Of a DNA stretch of 64,000 nucleotides, positions 42,770 to 54,338 are shown in pieces; the stretch's first letter is position 1; each line of letters opens with the position of its first letter. The DNA comes from Deinococcus aquaticus (GTDB taxonomy: Bacteria; Deinococcota; Deinococci; Deinococcales; Deinococcaceae): NCBI RefSeq assembly GCF_028622095.1, contig NZ_CP115165.1, forward strand, positions 2,043,501-2,107,500. The letters are read 5' to 3'. A program made the translations under genes and the position numbers. The notes beneath the pieces are model-generated. The model saw nothing but the letters and a program-made list of their open reading frames with translations, searched no databases and was not told the origin of the DNA.

Positions 42770-43840
42770 TCAGGGCCGGTCGGGCCATGGGAGGTCTGTA
42801 CCCCCCACTACCCACTGCGCCGGCGGCTGCACACTTTGCAGCACACCGACCGGCGGCAGGCTGGAATTCACGGTGCGCGTGAACGACACGGCGTTCCAGC
42901 CGCGCAGCAGGTTCAGTCCGAAGGTCACGTTCCCACGGACCTCCGACCGGCCCGCGTCCCGCAGGCCCGGCAGCACGCACGCCACCGTTCCTGACACCTG
43001 CACGGGCCGGTCGCTGAACAGCAGGCCGCCACTCCCGCGCAGGGTTTCTTTCGGCACGCCGTTCACACTGGTCACGGACCCGCTCAGGGGTGCGGCCTTC
43101 TGGGCGCCGACCGTCACGCTGGCCCGCACCGCGCGGGCGTCCGGCACGCTGAACGTGGGCGGCGCGTCGCACCGTAGGCCCAGCACGTCCGCCGACAGCA
43201 CCGACCCCACCCCGGCCGCCAGGGTCGGAAGGGGCAGCGTGACGGCTCCCGCCCCCGTCAGCGTGGACCGCTCCAGTTCGGTGCCCGTAGCCGCCTCGCT
43301 TAGTACCAGTGGGGCCGCGCTGCCCGTCCACGGCTGCGTGAGCGGGCCGCTGCTGCCCTCGCCCGCGTACTGCACAGCCGCGCCGCGCACCCCGGTCAGC
43401 CCCGGCGGGAGCGTGATGGTCACATCCAGGAACTGTTCGGCGGTATTCCCGGCCCCGTCGGTCGCCTCGGCCCCGTAGCGGTACGTACCGCCGCTTCCCA
43501 GTGGGTCCGTCCACTCGAACGGCGCGGCCCTGTCCGTGCCCAGCAACTGCCCGTCGCGCCTGAAGGTCACCCCCGCCACGCCGGATTCGTCACTGGCCCC
43601 GGCCAGCAGATGCACCACGCCCGGCGCACTCTGCGAGAGCGGCGTGCCCAGCCCCAGCGTCACCACGGGCGGCACGTCGTCCTGCGCGGGCACCGAACGC
43701 GGCGGCGTGCAGCCACTCAGGGCGGCCAGCAGCAGCGCCGCCGCGCCGCACGACCGCGCAGTCACGGGGGACCGGTCCCGCGTCCACCCGCGCTGCGCAG
43801 GAAAGGAATCCGTGTGAGGCCGGACCGGGAAGGGAGTCAT
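42770..43840 (-). CDS. Lipoprotein with bacterial Ig-like domain
   Basis: A 356-residue lipoprotein with lipobox LSGC and acylated Cys near residue 44, after a rather long basic N-terminus. Residues about 55-145 form an Ig-like domain of the substrate-binding/adhesion type (ASDESGVAGVTFRRDGQLLG, YRYGAEATDGAGNTAEQFLD). The rest is beta-rich without known motif. TACACT lies six bases before the ATG with no ribosome site; the longer open frame upstream overlaps the divergent gene. Envelope location inferred; function unknown. Confidence 0.75.
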   Translation of the reverse strand: MTPFPVRPHTDSFPAQRGWTRDRSPVTARSCGAAALLLAALSGCTPPRSVPAQDDVPPVVTLGLGTPLSQSAPGVVHLLAGASDESGVAGVTFRRDGQLLGTDRAAPFEWTDPLGSGGTYRYGAEATDGAGNTAEQFLDVTITLPPGLTGVRGAAVQYAGEGSSGPLTQPWTGSAAPLVLSEAATGTELERSTLTGAGAVTLPLPTLAAGVGSVLSADVLGLRCDAPPTFSVPDARAVRASVTVGAQKAAPLSGSVTSVNGVPKETLRGSGGLLFSDRPVQVSGTVACVLPGLRDAGRSEVRGNVTFGLNLLRGWNAVSFTRTVNSSLPPVGVLQSVQPPAQWVVGGTDLPWPDRP

Positions 43841-43983
43841 GCCCAGAGTGTACCGGCGGTCAGTTAATGCGGGTGTGCGGCGTCTGTGCACGGCCTGAAG
43901 GTCCCCCGTGCCCGCGCCCCGTGCCGGCATCCACGTAAGTGAGGCGTGAGAGACGCATGAACTTTGCCACTGTCGTTGGTGCA

Positions 43984-44526
43984 ATGAAACTGCACCCTAT
44001 CCTGACCACCTCCATCACCGGCCTGCTGGCCCTGAGCGCCTGCACCCCCGTACAGCCCGGCACCACCGATTACGTGCCGCTCGTGCAGGACAGCATCCTG
44101 GCCTTCACGCGCCTCGCCCCAGGCCAGACCGTCTTCGTGGAGTACCGCTACCCCCGCTCGCTCCTGGAAGAGAACGAGGAATTCGACACCTACTTCAACG
44201 CCCTGACGTTCGACTACGCTCCGGGCGCCCGCGTGAACGGCAACGTCCCCGACCCGGTCCGCGCCGCCGACTGGCTGAAATTCAAGAGCGCCGACGCACC
44301 CAAAGGCGTGACCATCTCGGTTCAGAAGGTCAACGTGGCCCGCGCCGTGCGCCGCACCACCGAGACGGGCGGCAGCGTCAATGTGCAGTACAACGACCAG
44401 TTCCGCGTGACGTACAAGATCACGGCCACTGCCGACGCGGCGACTGGCGTGGACGCCGCCACCGTCACCTTCACGGATGGCAAGAACAGCCCCGACGTGA
44501 ACCTGAACCTGAACATCAACAAGTAA
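43984..44526 (+). CDS. Small lipoprotein of unknown function
   Basis: A 180-residue protein. From this ATG the lipoprotein signal is textbook: MKLHPILTTSITGLLALSAC, with acylated Cys20. An ATG nine codons upstream gives a longer signal and cannot be excluded. The mature part is a beta-rich domain (GQTVFVEYRYPRSLLEEN, FRVTYKITATADAATGVDAA). Divergent from the Ig-like lipoprotein gene. Repeat copy E starts at the base after its TAA stop. Confidence 0.72.
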   Translation: MKLHPILTTSITGLLALSACTPVQPGTTDYVPLVQDSILAFTRLAPGQTVFVEYRYPRSLLEENEEFDTYFNALTFDYAPGARVNGNVPDPVRAADWLKFKSADAPKGVTISVQKVNVARAVRRTTETGGSVNVQYNDQFRVTYKITATADAATGVDAATVTFTDGKNSPDVNLNLNINK

Positions 44527-44677
44527 TACGGACTCCGGTTGAAAGGTTTGCAGCAGCGTTCAACCGGAGCGGACTCGTAGAGCTGCGCCGCAGAGCGAGG
44601 GGGAGCAGAGCGGACTGTCGGGCGTGAAGTTGGCAACCCGGCGCAGTGGTGGGTTTTGAACGAAACCGGAATCTGTA
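44527..44677 (+). repeat. TNA-flanked intergenic element, copy E (long form)
   Basis: A 151-bp copy starting TACGGACTCCGG directly after the TAA stop of the lipoprotein gene and ending CGGAATCTGTA. The right flank (CCT) no longer matches. Shares the extra ACTCGTAGAGCTGCGCCGCA block with copy C. The next 150 bases hold a hairpin and the helicase promoter. Confidence 0.85.
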
Positions 44678-44702
44678 CCTGGGCCCGGCGGCCCGCCAGA
44701 GC

Positions 44703-44732
44703 AGGTGCCCTCCCAATCCGGTGAGGGCACCT
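44703..44732 (+). terminator. Hairpin upstream of the helicase gene
   Basis: AGGTGCCCTC (44703-44712) pairs perfectly with GAGGGCACCT (44723-44732). It probably ends the lipoprotein transcript, though repeat copy E intervenes. Confidence 0.55.
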
Positions 44733-44828
44733 TGCCGTATGGCGTACACCCGTCCCTGTCTGAGCGGCCCGCGCCGACTGTCAGGTCTGTCGGGTCAGAG
44801 TGGCCCCGCAGGCCGTATCCTGTGCGTT

Positions 44829-46994
44829 ATGCCTGTTGCGGAATCCCGTCCGGAAACACACCCGGATTTTGAACTTGAACGTGAGCACCTGTCCCAGACG
44901 GTCTCGGCCATGATCCGCCAGATCGAGTTCTGGGAGGACCGGGACCGGCAGATGGGCGCGGACCTGGAAACCAGCATCATCCTGGGTGATCAGGCCGAGG
45001 AGTTCGCGGCGATGCTCTCGCCGCACGTGCACCAGCCGTTCTTCGGGAGCCTGAAGGTGCGCGTGGCGGGCCGTGAGCAGACGCTGTACGTCGGGAAGCA
45101 CGGCTTCCGGGACGTGAAGGGGCCGTACTCGGTGGTCAGCTGGGACAGCGAGGTGGGCAGCCTGTTCTACTCGGACGCGCTGGGCTGGACGCCCCGCAAG
45201 GGCAGCGCCGGGGTCATCAAACGCCGCCGTCAGCTGGACGTGCACAGCAAGAAACTGCTGCGCGTGACCGACCTGTACGACGACGAGCACGGCGGCGACA
45301 CCGGAGGCCGCGAGGAGGTGCTGCTGCGCCGCCTTCAGGAGGACAGCACCGCCGGAATGCGCGACGTGGTCGAGACCCTGCAACCCGAGCAGAACGCCGC
45401 CATGCGCGCCCCCGCCGGGACGCCCGTGATCATTCAGGGCGCGGCGGGCTCCGGGAAGACCACCATCGGCTTTCACCGCCTGACCTGGATGACCAACCCC
45501 GACCGGGGCGTGCACCGCGCCCGCCCGGAAGCGTGCATGGTTCTGATGCCCAACCGGGTGCTGGCCGCGTACGCCGCGCGCATCCTGCCGGAACTGGGCA
45601 TCGAGCGGGTCGTGGTGACCACCCCGGAAACCTGGGCGACGGGCCTGCTGGGCCTGGAGAAACTGGAGGTCACGGACCGCACCCTGAGCCTGCTGCTGAC
45701 CGACCGGGACAACACCCGCCGGGCGCTGGCGTGGCGTAAGGCGAAACTGCTGGGCGACGCCCGCATGCTGGACGTGGTCCGCACGCACCTGTGGGGCAAG
45801 TTCAACGCGGGTCTCGCCGGGCAGAGCATCCGCGAGAGTATCGAGGTGCGCGGGCGTGAGCCGGTCGTGCTGCACTTCCCGGAAACCGAACTGGCCGCCA
45901 TGCTGCGCGACGTGTTCGCCGCCGACCCACTCGCCGGGTACCGCGCCGGGATGCGCCGCGCCATCGAATCCGAGGCCCTGTCGCGCCTGAACGTCCCGGA
46001 AGGCGAGGAGGTGGGCGTGCTGCGGCAACTGTCCGCGCCGCTCACGACCTTCCTGGGCCGCGTGTTCGCCTCGACCACGCCCATCACCGAGGCCCGCCGC
46101 CTGCTGGGCAGCGCCGACGCCCTGGCTGCCAGTGGCCTGCTGACCGACCGCGAGATTCAACTGCTGCTGACCGACCCTCTCAGCGGCATTCCCACGCCGC
46201 GCCGCGCGAACGCGGACGTGACCGAAATTCCCGTCATGCTGGCCGTGCAGGCCTTCACGGGCGGCATCGGGCGACTGGACGGCCGCACGCTCGAACCCTT
46301 CGATCACGTGGTGCTGGACGAAGCGCAGGATTACTCGCCGCTGCTGTACGCGCTGCTGGGCCGCGCCACCCGCCCCGGCCACATCACCGCGCTGGGCGAC
46401 CTGAACCAGGGCATGCATGGCTACAAGGGCCCCAGTTCCTGGGAGGCCGTGCAGGCACAACTGCCGGGCGCGCAGGTGCTCACGCTGGGCCGCACGTACC
46501 GCTCGACGCGGCAGATCACGGAACTCGGGGCGCGGATCGCCGCGACGTACAACCGCGCCGCCGCCGTGCAGGGCGTGGACCGCGACGGGGCCGACGTGCA
46601 GCGCTACACTGCCCCGGCCAACTCCCCGCACGGAGAACTGCCCCTGATCGCGCAGGCCGTCAAGGACGCGCAGGCCGCCGGGCACAAGAACATCGCCATC
46701 GTCACGCGGCGCGGCGTGGACGCCGACCGCCTCGCCGAGGCCCTGCGGGAATTCGATACGGACGCCCAGCCCATCACCACCCAGGAGCACCGCTTCCGGG
46801 GCGGACTGGTCATCCTGCCCGTCAACCTCGCCAAGGGCCTGGAATTCAGCGCCGCCATCGTCGCCAGCGCCAACGCGCAGACGTACGACGAGAGCACCGA
46901 GTACGAACGCCGCCTGCTGTACGTCTCGGCCAGCCGCGCCCTGCACTGGCTGGGACTGGTCAGCGCCGGGGACCTGCACCCGCTGATCGCCTGA
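44829..46994 (+). CDS. UvrD/HelD-like superfamily 1 DNA helicase
   Basis: A 721-residue protein. The N-terminal 200 residues hold a coiled coil (LEREHLSQTVSAMIRQIEFW) and a beta domain typical of HelD-like helicases. Walker A is IIQGAAGSGKTTIGFHRL near 200, Walker B/motif II VVLDEAQDYSP near 497, motif IV GRTYRST and late motif LPVNLAKGLEFSAAIVA. HelD proteins recycle stalled RNA polymerase or unwind DNA; which applies is not readable. TATCCT lies seven bases before the ATG, a leaderless-type start. Confidence 0.85.
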   Translation: MPVAESRPETHPDFELEREHLSQTVSAMIRQIEFWEDRDRQMGADLETSIILGDQAEEFAAMLSPHVHQPFFGSLKVRVAGREQTLYVGKHGFRDVKGPYSVVSWDSEVGSLFYSDALGWTPRKGSAGVIKRRRQLDVHSKKLLRVTDLYDDEHGGDTGGREEVLLRRLQEDSTAGMRDVVETLQPEQNAAMRAPAGTPVIIQGAAGSGKTTIGFHRLTWMTNPDRGVHRARPEACMVLMPNRVLAAYAARILPELGIERVVVTTPETWATGLLGLEKLEVTDRTLSLLLTDRDNTRRALAWRKAKLLGDARMLDVVRTHLWGKFNAGLAGQSIRESIEVRGREPVVLHFPETELAAMLRDVFAADPLAGYRAGMRRAIESEALSRLNVPEGEEVGVLRQLSAPLTTFLGRVFASTTPITEARRLLGSADALAASGLLTDREIQLLLTDPLSGIPTPRRANADVTEIPVMLAVQAFTGGIGRLDGRTLEPFDHVVLDEAQDYSPLLYALLGRATRPGHITALGDLNQGMHGYKGPSSWEAVQAQLPGAQVLTLGRTYRSTRQITELGARIAATYNRAAAVQGVDRDGADVQRYTAPANSPHGELPLIAQAVKDAQAAGHKNIAIVTRRGVDADRLAEALREFDTDAQPITTQEHRFRGGLVILPVNLAKGLEFSAAIVASANAQTYDESTEYERRLLYVSASRALHWLGLVSAGDLHPLIA

Positions 46995-47057
46995 ACGTCA
47001 AGGTTTGCGCGCCGCACTCCTCATCCCGCCCTGGGCGGGGTGGGGGAGAGTGGGGTC

Positions 47058-47279
47058 ATGAGCGACGATCAGAAGACCACTGGCCAGGGCGGCCTGCCGG
47101 ACGACGCCGGGAACGGCATGAGCGAACGCAGCGGCCACTACGACGAGTCGGGTACGGGCACGCAGGACACGGCTCTGGGCAGCAGTGCGCCCGCCACGCC
47201 CGGCGCGGTGCCGGAAGATCAGGCGTCCGGGACCGGCACGACCTTCGGCGCGGACCCGAACGACGACCAGCGTTCCTGA
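47058..47279 (+). CDS. Small acidic, disordered protein
   Basis: A 73-residue protein rich in Gly, Asp, Ser and Thr with no hydrophobic stretch (SDDQKTTGQGGLPDDAGNGM, TGTTFGADPNDDQRS). A GGGGAGAG ribosome site lies six bases before the ATG. Codons keep the genomic GC3 bias. Hydrophilic composition recalls stress-related disordered proteins, but this is only an analogy. Confidence 0.6.
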   Translation: MSDDQKTTGQGGLPDDAGNGMSERSGHYDESGTGTQDTALGSSAPATPGAVPEDQASGTGTTFGADPNDDQRS

Positions 47280-47352
47280 CCCCAGTTCCCACCCGCCTTC
47301 CGGGCCTCCGCCACCTTTGGGGCGGGGGCCTTTCCCGTACACTGGTCGGCTG

Positions 47353-48378
<1,026 letters not shown>

Positions 48379-48395
48379 CCGCGACTGGCAGACAG

Positions 48396-48428
48396 CAGGG
48401 CGACACCGGAATTCCGCGTGTCGCCCTG
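48396..48428. terminator. Hairpin between convergent dus and M42 peptidase genes
   Basis: CAGGGCGACAC (48396-48406) pairs with GTGTCGCCCTG (48418-48428); the loop itself contains the palindrome CGGAATTCCG. Confidence 0.65.
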
Positions 48429-48457
48429 TTCAGTGGGCCGTCAGGCCTACTCCTCCC

Positions 48458-49513
48458 TCACCCCCGGCGCGTGAAGTCCGGCGTTTCCGGCAGCGCCCTG
48501 ATCCACGCGGCGATGATGTCCGTGCAGGCTTTCACGTCGTGCTCGTCGACCATCTCGCTCGGCGAGTGCATGTACCGGTTGGGGATGCTGACGACGGCGC
48601 TGGGCACCCCGGCGCGCACGAGGGTCAGCGCGTCGGCGTCCGTGCCGGAGTAGCGGCCGGTCGCGCCCAGCGTGAAGGGAATCCCGGCTTCGCGCGCCGC
48701 GTCGGTCATCTGGCGCGTGATGACGGGGCTGACCATCGGCCCGACCGTCAGGTTCGCGCCGGACCCGAACGGCGCCACGCCGTACTTCTTCTCGCTCACG
48801 CCCGGCTGCTTGGTCTCGTGCGTGACGTCCACGGCCACCCCGGCGATGGGGTCGAGACGGTACCCGCCGAGCTGCGCGCCGAAGCACCCGATCTCCTCCT
48901 GGCTGGTGCCGACGGCGACCACGCGGTACTTCAGGTCGTGGTCCTTCAGGGCGCGCAGGGCTTCCAGGACGATGAACGCGCCCACGCGGTTGTCCAGGGC
49001 GCGGCTCACGACGCGCGTGCCGACCATGATGGGGCCCTGCTCGATCACGCCGTACGTGCCGACCGGAATCAGGCTCTGCACCTCCTCCTTGGGGAGGCCC
49101 ACGTCGATCCAGAGGTCTTCGAGCTTGCTGGCCTTGGTCCGCTCGTCGGCGTCCATGACGTGAATGGCTTTCTTGCCGATCACACCGATCACGTCCCCAC
49201 CGGGCGCGAGCAGGCGGATGCGCTGCCCGACGAGTACCTGCGGGTCCCAGCCACCGACCGGCAGCACCGCCAGGAAGCCCTCGCTGTCCACGTGCGACAC
49301 GATCAGGCCGATCTCGTCGAGGTGACCCATCAGCGCGATGACGGGCGCGTCCTCGGGGCCGATCTCGGCGTAGGCGTTGCCGTAGTGGTCCTCGCTGGTG
49401 CGGGCGAAGGTCGCGGCCTCTTTCAGCCACACGTCGGCGGCGCGGCGTTCCAGGCCGCTGGGCGCGGCGACTTCCAGCAGGCTGAACAGAAATTCACGGT
49501 TGATGACACTCAT
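48458..49513 (-). CDS. M42 family metallopeptidase
   Basis: A 351-residue dinuclear aminopeptidase of the M42 (TET/FrvX) family. Metal ligands and catalytic residues appear in LMGHLDEIGLIV, RALDNRVGAFIVLEALRAL, VAVGTSQEEIGCFGAQLGGY, VAVDVTHET and NRYMHSPSEMVDEHD. Such enzymes form dodecamers that trim peptides. TAGACT (49521-49526 on the plus strand as AGTCTA) lies seven bases before the ATG, a leaderless start, divergent from apaG. Confidence 0.94.
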   Translation of the reverse strand: MSVINREFLFSLLEVAAPSGLERRAADVWLKEAATFARTSEDHYGNAYAEIGPEDAPVIALMGHLDEIGLIVSHVDSEGFLAVLPVGGWDPQVLVGQRIRLLAPGGDVIGVIGKKAIHVMDADERTKASKLEDLWIDVGLPKEEVQSLIPVGTYGVIEQGPIMVGTRVVSRALDNRVGAFIVLEALRALKDHDLKYRVVAVGTSQEEIGCFGAQLGGYRLDPIAGVAVDVTHETKQPGVSEKKYGVAPFGSGANLTVGPMVSPVITRQMTDAAREAGIPFTLGATGRYSGTDADALTLVRAGVPSAVVSIPNRYMHSPSEMVDEHDVKACTDIIAAWIRALPETPDFTRRG

Positions 49514-49520
49514 GGCTGCG

Positions 49521-49544
49521 AGTCTACGCCGCGCCCGTTATGCT
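49521..49544. promoter_or_regulatory. Divergent leaderless promoter pair (M42 peptidase / apaG)
   Basis: Two -10 boxes back to back in 38 bases: TAGACT on the minus strand (49526-49521) and TATGCT on the plus strand (49539-49544), each exactly seven bases from its start codon. No -35 hexamer is clear for either. Confidence 0.6.
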
Positions 49545-49551
49545 GGGCCGC

Positions 49552-49956
49552 ATGAATTCCCCCATCCGCTCGGACGGGCCGGACAGCGCCGGCCCGGACA
49601 TCCGCGTTCAGGTGAACGTGCAGTACGTGGCGGATCACAGCACCCCGGAACGGCACCTGTTCATGTACGTGATTTACATCGAGAACCGCAGCGACGACAC
49701 CTGGCAGTTGCTGGCCCGCCACTGGGACATCATGGACGCCACGGGCCGCGTGACCCACGTGGACGGCGAGGGCGTGGTGGGCGAGCAACCCGTCATGGCT
49801 CCGGGCGGCACGTTCCTGTACGACTCGTTCGTGACGCTGGAAGCCGCGCCCGGCCACATGGGCGGCCACTACCTGATGCAGGACGCCTGGGGTGTGCAGG
49901 TGCACGTGCCCATCCCGACCTTCGCGCTGATCCTCCCGGGCCGCACCCTGAATTGA
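49552..49956 (+). CDS. apaG: ApaG family protein
   Basis: A 134-residue FnIII-like ApaG/CO2+ protein: HLFMYVIYIENRSDDTWQLL, LLARHWDIMDATGRVTHVDG, GVVGEQPVMAPGGTFLYDSF and GHYLMQDAWGVQVHVPIPTF. Role in bacteria unclear (cobalt resistance phenotypes). I chose 49552 rather than the ATG at 49540 because the latter is part of the TATGCT -10 box. Confidence 0.95.
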   Translation: MNSPIRSDGPDSAGPDIRVQVNVQYVADHSTPERHLFMYVIYIENRSDDTWQLLARHWDIMDATGRVTHVDGEGVVGEQPVMAPGGTFLYDSFVTLEAAPGHMGGHYLMQDAWGVQVHVPIPTFALILPGRTLN

Positions 49957-49974
49957 TCCGGACGCCGGGGCCGC

Positions 49975-50101
49975 TAAGTACGTTGAAGCTACCATTGCGA
50001 GGTTCCGGGAAAGCGCCGCAACCTCTCCATTCCCGCTTTGACGTACTTTGTCTGCTGCGCGCTCCGCGCGGTTTATCTAAAAGATAAACGCAGGGTACTT
50101 A
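49975..50101. repeat. 127-bp palindromic element with TAAGTAC ends
   Basis: Begins TAAGTAC and ends GTACTTA. Inside are a long interrupted stem (AAGTACGTTGAAG 49976-49988 with CTTTGACGTACTT 50036-50048, 11 of 13 paired) and a perfect AT-rich hairpin (GTTTATCT-AAA-AGATAAAC, 50071-50089). The right end supplies the TTA that is the stop codon of the leftward gene. It lies between convergent genes and may also terminate transcription. Confidence 0.5.
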
Positions 50102-50359
50102 ACGCAGCAGGTCTTCCACCCCGTTATGGCGCGGGTCGAGCAGTTCCGCCACGGCTTCCGGCGTCAGGGCGTTGAAGTCCACCGGCACGGCCCGCCCGGA
50201 AAAGCGCAGCCCGTGCGCCTCGCAGCTCTGCATCAGCCCCTCCCACAACACCTCGTAGTCCGCCAGGGTCACGGGCGTGCCGTCCTCGCGGGAGACCAGA
50301 CCCATGACGGCCCAGGTGTCCGCCTCGAACCGCGTTTCCGGGTGCCTGTGATTGTTCAT
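50099..50359 (-). CDS. Small protein of unknown function
   Basis: An 86-residue soluble protein (HPETRFEADTWAVMGLVSRE, VDFNALTPEAVAELLDPRHN). GC3-biased codons and a balanced composition support coding. No motif recognised. It is isolated between the two repeat types: the TAAGTAC element at its stop and copy F upstream. Start assigned to the ATG at 50359 with only a weak GGTGAG upstream. Confidence 0.6.
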   Translation of the reverse strand: MNNHRHPETRFEADTWAVMGLVSREDGTPVTLADYEVLWEGLMQSCEAHGLRFSGRAVPVDFNALTPEAVAELLDPRHNGVEDLLR

Positions 50360-50441
50360 GACCGCATGTTCTCACCGGGCGTCTGTCCGGCGCGTCACAG
50401 GGGAGGCGGCCAGTGTGAGATTCACGACGTCAGGCAGGTCA

Positions 50442-50574
50442 TACGGACTCTGGTTGAAAGGTTTGCAAAGCCTTTCAATCCGAGCGGATACGAGGAGGAG
50501 CAGAACGGACTTCGGGAGTGGAGTTGGCAACCCGGTGTCCTTGCGGGTTGTTAACGAAACGGACGGAATCCGTA
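50442..50574 (+). repeat. TNA-flanked intergenic element, copy F
   Basis: A 133-bp copy from TACGGACTCTGG to CGGAATCCGTA with TCA on both sides (50439-50441 and 50575-50577). The right-hand TCA is the stop codon of the leftward histidine kinase gene. First hairpin TGAAAGG/CCTTTCA and second hairpin AACCCG/CGGGTT are intact. Confidence 0.88.
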
Positions 50575-52440
<1,866 letters not shown>

Positions 52441-52543
52441 ACCCGGCAGTCTAGAGCAGCCGCCCCGCCCCTCACCGCAACGGAAGCCGCAGGGCCGGAC
52501 CGGAAGCGCCGACTCTGCCAGGGTGCAGCAGAAGGTGCTGGGA

Positions 52544-53371
<828 letters not shown>

Positions 53372-53426
53372 AGCGGGGATGTTAGCGCATCCGCCGCAGG
53401 GTCACCGTGCCCGCCCCCAACTCCTC

Positions 53427-54338
53427 TTAGGGCGAGGCGAGGATGGGCGTCTCGTCGGCCACGTGCAGGCCCAGGCGCAGGTCGTGCGCGAGTTCCCCGG
53501 CCGTGTCCCCCCAGGAGTCCACGCTGACGCGCGTGATCCCGGCGGCCCGCAGGCGCGCGTTCACGCTGTTCAGCAGCGCGGCGCGCACGTTGGTGTGCCG
53601 CCACGCGACCGCCACGCCCGGCGAGTCCAGGCGGCCCAGGCCCTCCTCGATGGCGGCCCGGCAGATGCCGATCCCGCGCCCCTGGGCGTCCAGCGCCACG
53701 TGACTCAGGTGCGAATCGAAGCCACCGGCGCCGTCCTGCGCCGCTTCCGGCAGGGCCGCGTGATGCCCCACGCGGTCCTCGACGGTTTTCAGCGCCTCCA
53801 GCCGCGCGGCCTCGCTCACCTCGGCCAGGGGGCGCAGGGTCACGCCGTCCGGGGCGTCCACGTGCCGGTACGGCACCCGGCCTTCCAGGCGGCGGTACGC
53901 GCCCACCTCACGGAACCCCGCCTGCACCAGCGCCTCGGGGGGGAACAGGTGCCCCTCGGCGAAGGCGTACACGCGGCCCACCTCCTGCCAAGCGGCGCGG
54001 GCCAGGGCGGCCGCCACCTCCGCGCGGCGCGGCCCGGCGAACACACCGCCCACCAGTTCGGACCCGTGCGCCGGGCTGGGGCGGGTACCGACCGCGCCCA
54101 GCACCACCTCACGCACCCCGGCCTCTGCCGGCTCCGGGTCCAGCCCGGCAGTCAGGGTGTCGTCCGGCGCGACCTGCACCTCGAAGGCCACCCAGGCGTG
54201 CGTGCAGGCCTGCGCCATCCACGCGACCGCCTCGCGCGGGGCCTCGTACAGCGCCGCCAGGACCAGTTCCAGCTGCTCGCTGGCCATGGGTTCCACCTGC
54301 ACGGGACTGCCGGAGGGGTCCAGGACATCGCCGCTCAT
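53427..54338 (-). CDS. GNAT-family acetyltransferase
   Basis: A 303-residue protein. The C-terminal half carries a GNAT fold (SHVALDAQGRGIGICRAAIE with an acetyl-CoA loop, then VAVAWRHTNVRAALLNSVNA and LGLHVADETPI); the N-terminal half looks like a second, degenerate GNAT unit (FAGPRRAEVAAALARAAWQE, LVQAGFREVGAYRRLEGRVP). Tandem GNATs of this size are common and their substrates unknown. Its ATG overlaps the glgA stop (ATGA), so it is co-translated with glgA. Confidence 0.8.
   Translation of the reverse strand: MSGDVLDPSGSPVQVEPMASEQLELVLAALYEAPREAVAWMAQACTHAWVAFEVQVAPDDTLTAGLDPEPAEAGVREVVLGAVGTRPSPAHGSELVGGVFAGPRRAEVAAALARAAWQEVGRVYAFAEGHLFPPEALVQAGFREVGAYRRLEGRVPYRHVDAPDGVTLRPLAEVSEAARLEALKTVEDRVGHHAALPEAAQDGAGGFDSHLSHVALDAQGRGIGICRAAIEEGLGRLDSPGVAVAWRHTNVRAALLNSVNARLRAAGITRVSVDSWGDTAGELAHDLRLGLHVADETPILASP

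Noticed and set aside
44781..46979. A 732-codon frame antisense to the helicase gene
   Set aside because: The plus-strand product has Walker A and DEAQ motifs; the antisense translation has none and is His/Gln/Val-biased.
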